32,049 nt of DNA, taken from a virus. The stretch is from the IMG/VR virus record IMGVR_UViG_3300042691_016020, positions 1-32,049 of that record. The stretch is one strand, 5' to 3'. Of the stretch, positions 28,713 to 32,049 are shown piece by piece; positions within the stretch are counted from its first letter, which is position 1, and each line of letters begins with the position of its first letter. The notes beneath the pieces were generated by a model. The model was not told where the DNA came from, made no database searches, and saw nothing but the letters and a program-made list of their open reading frames with translations. A program made the position numbers and the translations under genes.

Positions 28713-29906
28713 ATGGCATTCATCAGAACAACAGCGATCAACAAGATCTTAAAACTTAAACGCTTTTGTAGAGGTGTTCAGGGTGGATCATCAGCAGGAA
28801 AGACTTATGCAATACTTCCAATACTCATAAACATAGCTGCAAAACAACCATTATCTGAAATATCAGTAGTTGCTGAGTCAATACCACATCTTAAACGTGG
28901 TGCCATGAAAGATTTCAGGAAGATCATGGCAGAAACAGGAAGATGGTTTGACGAAAGATGGAACGCCACTGACTTTAAGTATCAGTTTGCCAATGGATCA
29001 CAGATTGAATTTTTTTCTGCTGACAACGATGCTAAGTTGAGAGGAGCAAGAAGAGATTGGCTTTATATGAATGAAGCAAACAACATGAGTTTTCATTCAT
29101 ATACTGAATTGGCTTCTAGAACTAAGCAAGGAGTTTACATGGACTGGAACCCTACTAATCCATTCTGGTTCCATGATGAATTGCTAAACGATGATGATGT
29201 AGATTTCTTGATCATAAACTATACTGATAATGAGGCCTGCCCGGAATCAGCACTAAACTTTATCCTAAAAGCAAAAGAGAAAGCGGATAAAGGATCGGCT
29301 TTTTGGCAAAACTGGTATAAGGTATATGGCCTAGGAGAAATAGGTGCGCTAGATGGTGTAGTATTTAACAACTGGCAATTGTGTGATAAAATACCTGAAG
29401 AAGCTGAGTTTATATCGTACGGAATAGACTGGGGATTCACAAACGATCCTACGGCCTTAATAGAAGCCCATAGGCACGACGGAAAGATATATCTAAGTGA
29501 AATGCTTTACCAAACAAAATTGACTAACAGTGAGATCGTATCGCGTCTTAAACAGTATGGTATTTCACAAACTCAATGTATAGTAGCGGACAGTGCGGAA
29601 CCGAAAAGCATACAAGATTTAGCAAATGCCGGGTTTTATGTGGAAGCGGCAAAGAAAGGTCCGGATAGTGTAAAGGCTTCAATAGATAGATTACAGCAAT
29701 ATGATTTGATGGTTACTAAATCATCTTTAAACTTGATCAAAGAGTTAAGACAATATAGATGGGCAAAGGATAAAGATGGTAAAGCATTAAATGCACCGGA
29801 AGATATAATGAACCATGCTATTGATGCAGTTAGATATATTGGCTTGAATAAGCTAAGCCAATATGAGAACAATGGAGAATATTCTTTTGCAGATGATTTC
29901 TATTGA
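28713..29906 (+). CDS. terL: Terminase large subunit
   Basis: A 397-residue packaging motor and nuclease. Walker A-like GVQGGSSAGKTYAILP (residues 21-36), Walker B/catalytic WLYMNEANNM (116-125), and coupling motif near DWNPTNPFWF (144-153) form the ATPase. The RNase H-like nuclease has YGIDWGFTNDPTALIEA with Asp239, IVADSAEPKSI with Asp293, and MNHAIDAVRYIGL with Asp371. This is the PBSX-type (Terminase_3) family. Intact and of usual length. Followed by a terminator. Confidence 0.95.
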   Translation: MAFIRTTAINKILKLKRFCRGVQGGSSAGKTYAILPILINIAAKQPLSEISVVAESIPHLKRGAMKDFRKIMAETGRWFDERWNATDFKYQFANGSQIEFFSADNDAKLRGARRDWLYMNEANNMSFHSYTELASRTKQGVYMDWNPTNPFWFHDELLNDDDVDFLIINYTDNEACPESALNFILKAKEKADKGSAFWQNWYKVYGLGEIGALDGVVFNNWQLCDKIPEEAEFISYGIDWGFTNDPTALIEAHRHDGKIYLSEMLYQTKLTNSEIVSRLKQYGISQTQCIVADSAEPKSIQDLANAGFYVEAAKKGPDSVKASIDRLQQYDLMVTKSSLNLIKELRQYRWAKDKDGKALNAPEDIMNHAIDAVRYIGLNKLSQYENNGEYSFADDFY

Positions 29907-29936
29907 TTAACTTTACTCAGTTGTTTTAGTTAGTTG

Positions 29937-29970
29937 CCCTGATGTTTCTACGTCGGGGATTTTTTTTATA
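29937..29970 (+). terminator. Terminator after terL
   Basis: CCCTGATG (29937-29944) pairs with CGTCGGGG (29951-29958), eight pairs including two G-U, around TTTCTA, followed by ATTTTTTTTATA. It separates the packaging genes from the tail operon, whose first ATG is at 30008. The 29971-30007 leader is AT-rich without a clear promoter box. Confidence 0.8.
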
Positions 29971-30007
29971 CAGAAACAAATCAATAAAAAACGCCACATA
30001 TTATAGT

Positions 30008-30670
30008 ATGACTTTATCGCAGTATCAAAGATTAGCAGCATTATGGTCTGATCAAAATGACGAGGTGACACAGATTGCATTGATAATCTGTGATCTATAC
30101 AATTACTCAGCAGAAGAACTAGATAATATTGGAGCTAAAAAGTTTTTAAAGTATTCTAAAAAAGTTGAAAAGACATTTATTAGAATAGGTAAGAAACCAT
30201 GGTATAGCACAATAAAGCTAGAAAGAGACGCAAATAAAATAACGCTTGGTCAATTCATAGAAGTGCAACACTTCTTGAAGATGGGTGAAATAGATAGTAT
30301 GCATCTGGTTGGTGCATCTATATGGAAAGACAAACGTGATCATGGATTAAAAGCTGAATTATTAAGGAATAAAAAAGTAGAACATGTTCTTGAGGATATT
30401 ACGTCTTTCTTGCTTTCGTTTGCTGAGCTTCTTGTTTCGTACAAAGGCTTATTTGAAACGGACGAACTTGAAAAGGAAAATGAAGATGCAAAAGTAGAAA
30501 AACCACATCCATTCATAGAGCAATATGGGTGGATCTTCAGTGCTAAAAAAGTCGCTGAACATGAAGGCATAACATTGGAGAAAGCATTTGAACTTCCAGT
30601 TATTCAAGCTTTGAATGATCTGTCTTACTTGAAATCAGAACAATCTTATCAAAGAAAAATTAACGAGTAA
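30008..30670 (+). CDS. Hypothetical tail-region protein (220 aa)
   Basis: ATG 30008 is taken as the start because the earlier in-frame ATG (29942) lies inside the terminator. The protein is helical: MTLSQYQRLAALWSDQNDEV, ALIICDLYNYSAEELDNIGA, KITLGQFIEVQHFLKMGEID, then an acidic linker and a C-terminal EQYGWIFSAKKVAEHEGITL with EKAFELPVIQALNDLSYL. A similar C-terminus and position precede tail genes in other Bacteroidota phages, and a tail assembly chaperone role is possible but not shown. TAATG overlap with the next gene. Confidence 0.6.
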   Translation: MTLSQYQRLAALWSDQNDEVTQIALIICDLYNYSAEELDNIGAKKFLKYSKKVEKTFIRIGKKPWYSTIKLERDANKITLGQFIEVQHFLKMGEIDSMHLVGASIWKDKRDHGLKAELLRNKKVEHVLEDITSFLLSFAELLVSYKGLFETDELEKENEDAKVEKPHPFIEQYGWIFSAKKVAEHEGITLEKAFELPVIQALNDLSYLKSEQSYQRKINE

Positions 30671-31317
30671 TGTCATACAAAAAGTTGGTGCATGAATTAC
30701 TTGAGGGTAGCGATATAGAACTTGCTACATATAGCAAGAATCAAGTTGAAAAAGTAAAATTAACTGATGTTGAGAATACAGTAATACAACTTGGTGCCGC
30801 TTATGTTGATGCAATAACTAATGAAATAGAAAAAAAGGATGTAAAAAGTTCTGGCAATATGCAAGAACTAATTACTCCAACTGATGTTGAATATAACAAC
30901 GGAACTTATACGATAGGTATTAATGCACCTGCATATGCATCTTATCAAGATGAGGGTGTAAATGGTTGGGCAATCGATAGGGGATCAAGATTTAATTTTA
31001 AAAAACCAGGGAAAAGATCTAGTAAAACAGGCGATTACCAAGAAAGCAAAATGGTAAAAAGTCTAAAAGAGTGGATTCAAAGAGAAGGAGCATCTGCAAG
31101 AAATGTAAAAGTTTCAGTGACAGATAGGGAAAAAAGAGGTATGCAAATGAAAGACGCAACAACTCAAGCTGCGGTAAGAGCTGCTTATTTCATTAAAAGA
31201 AAAGGTATTAAGCCAACTCGATTTTGGACTGATGGCACAAAAGGATTTGAAGAATATATGGCAAAAGAATTAGGTGAAGCAATAAAAATTGACATCATAA
31301 ATAATTTAGTAGTATGA
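30670..31317 (+). CDS. HK97 gp10-like tail completion protein
   Basis: A 215-residue protein with the features of HK97-gp10-type neck/tail completion proteins: an N-terminal helix, a strand with GTYTIGINAPAYASYQDEGV (residues 78-97), and a C-terminal block TQAAVRAAYFIKRKGIKPTR with FWTDG (165-189), as in the family's IxxxGIxPxPF ending. The central Lys-rich part (FKKPGKRSSKTGDY) is an insertion. Its stop overlaps the next start (ATGA). Confidence 0.65.
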   Translation: MSYKKLVHELLEGSDIELATYSKNQVEKVKLTDVENTVIQLGAAYVDAITNEIEKKDVKSSGNMQELITPTDVEYNNGTYTIGINAPAYASYQDEGVNGWAIDRGSRFNFKKPGKRSSKTGDYQESKMVKSLKEWIQREGASARNVKVSVTDREKRGMQMKDATTQAAVRAAYFIKRKGIKPTRFWTDGTKGFEEYMAKELGEAIKIDIINNLVV

Positions 31318-32049
31318 CATTTGAAAGTACACCGACGCAATACTCAAGCGTCAATGATCCACTTGTATATGTAGTATATGATGCTCATGCTGCAAATCCT
31401 ACTACTTATCCAAACTATAAGTATGTTGCTGAACTTGAAATAAACGGAACACAAGTTTTTAAAGGAAAGTATTTTCCACATCCAACAACTAACCGAGGTA
31501 TCATTGATCTGGGTTCCGTGATCCGAGAATATTGTGTGCAATCATTTAATGCATCCGTTGGCGGTGCAATGGTTGCTGATGAAATGGGTGAAGGGGAATG
31601 GCGAGTTTCATGTGTGGTAAAAATACGTGAGGAGTACGGAACAACAACGTCAGCTGTATTGATCACCGATTCGTCCAGGGTTTATTTTAATTACTACAAT
31701 GGTAGATACCCTGGTTTTGAATCATTGTCCAACTATGATGATGATGTTTTATCTGATCGACCAGCAAACATCAATTTAACATTTACAACCGGAAACTATT
31801 TCATCCCATACTTTGCCGAATTATCATCGGCGTTCAATGTTGTTGTAACAGGTGGCACATCAACCAGAACAAAGGTAATCACACCAACGGCGGCTAATAC
31901 AATGCAGTTGATCAACATATCGCCATCGGCCATCAACGATGAATATCCTGGCAATTTTACAACATCAACAACGCAATATTCCGTTGCCATCGGTTCCAAA
32001 ACCTATGTTGTGAAAATACTTTGTGAGGGTCTTTACAAAAATTACAATG
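31314..32049 (+). CDS. Tail protein, 5' part of gene crossing the junction
   Basis: ATG 31314 overlaps the preceding stop as ATGA and opens a frame that runs off the window end; joined through the repeat it continues at base 1 and stops at 479, giving about 381 residues. The N-terminal part, MTFESTPTQYSSVNDPLVYV with YDAHAANPTTYPNYKYVAEL and FKGKYFPHPTTNRGIIDLGS, is a beta-rich tail-protein pattern of Bacteroidota phages. From about 31490 the GC content rises, as in the following tail gene. A distal-tail role is inferred. Confidence 0.75.
   Translation, partial: MTFESTPTQYSSVNDPLVYVVYDAHAANPTTYPNYKYVAELEINGTQVFKGKYFPHPTTNRGIIDLGSVIREYCVQSFNASVGGAMVADEMGEGEWRVSCVVKIREEYGTTTSAVLITDSSRVYFNYYNGRYPGFESLSNYDDDVLSDRPANINLTFTTGNYFIPYFAELSSAFNVVVTGGTSTRTKVITPTAANTMQLINISPSAINDEYPGNFTTSTTQYSVAIGSKTYVVKILCEGLYKNYN
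31981..32049. repeat. Terminal direct repeat, copy 2 (circular-contig overlap)
   Basis: Second copy of the 69-bp terminal repeat, identical to bases 1-69. Joining the two gives a unique circle of about 31,980 bp and restores one uninterrupted tail-protein gene (31314 through the junction to 479). Confidence 0.95.

Noticed and set aside
29919-29936. GTTTTAGTT downstream of terL, like the reverse of the leftward leader motif
   Set aside because: No leftward ATG follows it within terL, so it is probably chance or a relic.
29942-30007. Upstream start for the 220-residue tail-region protein
   Set aside because: The extra 22 codons lie in the terL terminator and its leader.
1-32049. CRISPR arrays, tRNA genes, integrase or insertion sequences
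   Set aside because: No regularly spaced long repeats, cloverleaf with CCA-type ends, recombinase motif or transposase was recognised; the phased 11-bp repeats are far too short for CRISPR.

Overview
This window looks like the complete genome of a small tailed bacteriophage of a Bacteroidota host, written as an opened circle. Bases 1-69 are identical to bases 31981-32049, and one tail gene runs in frame across the junction, so the unique genome is about 31,980 bp, circularly permuted or circularised by the assembler. The host group is inferred from low GC, the near absence of Shine-Dalgarno sequences, A-rich leaders, two TAnnTTTG-type -7 boxes, and structural families typical of Bacteroidota phages. 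A tape measure protein of about 578 residues indicates a tail. No integrase, excisionase or recognisable CI-like repressor is seen, so a virulent lifestyle is likely but not proven.

Layout. (a) 28.2-32.0 kb and 0-17.4 kb, all plus strand: small and large terminase, tail completion and tail proteins (one crossing the junction), tape measure, XkdF-like prohead protease, scaffold-like protein, major capsid protein, a further structural protein, a strong terminator, portal protein, neck proteins, two tail-fibre genes, then a lysis cassette (XhlA-like protein, holin candidate, unimolecular-spanin-like lipoprotein, M15 peptidase endolysin). (b) 17.4-20.6 kb, minus strand: about fourteen very small genes of unknown function, many preceded by a recurring AACTAAAAC leader; this is the accessory region. 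(c) 20.6-28.2 kb, plus strand: a divergent promoter region, a small DNA-binding protein candidate, a Sak4-like recombinase with an SSB-like partner, a nucleotide cluster (thymidylate-synthase-family enzyme, MazG-like pyrophosphatase, dCMP deaminase), a VRR-NUC-like nuclease, a DUF4373-like protein, a T7-gp4-style primase-helicase, an intergenic iteron array that looks like a replication origin, and a sigma-like regulator leading into the terminase genes.

How it fits together. The early operon supplies recombination, nucleotides and replication. The thymidylate synthase homologue carries Asp where true thymidylate synthases have the uracil-reading Asn, as in T4 dCMP hydroxymethylase. With its MazG-like and dCMP deaminase neighbours this resembles T4's dCTPase/dCMP hydroxymethylase/dCMP deaminase set, so modified cytosine in the phage DNA is a testable prediction. 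The most striking non-coding element is at 27091-27278: two clusters of an 11-bp repeat centred on ATAACA/GTTATAAC, flanking an AT-rich stretch and followed by a GC-rich hairpin, between the primase-helicase and the sigma-like gene. These two are the best candidates for undescribed biology here. Calls rest on reading motifs by eye; no database search was possible.
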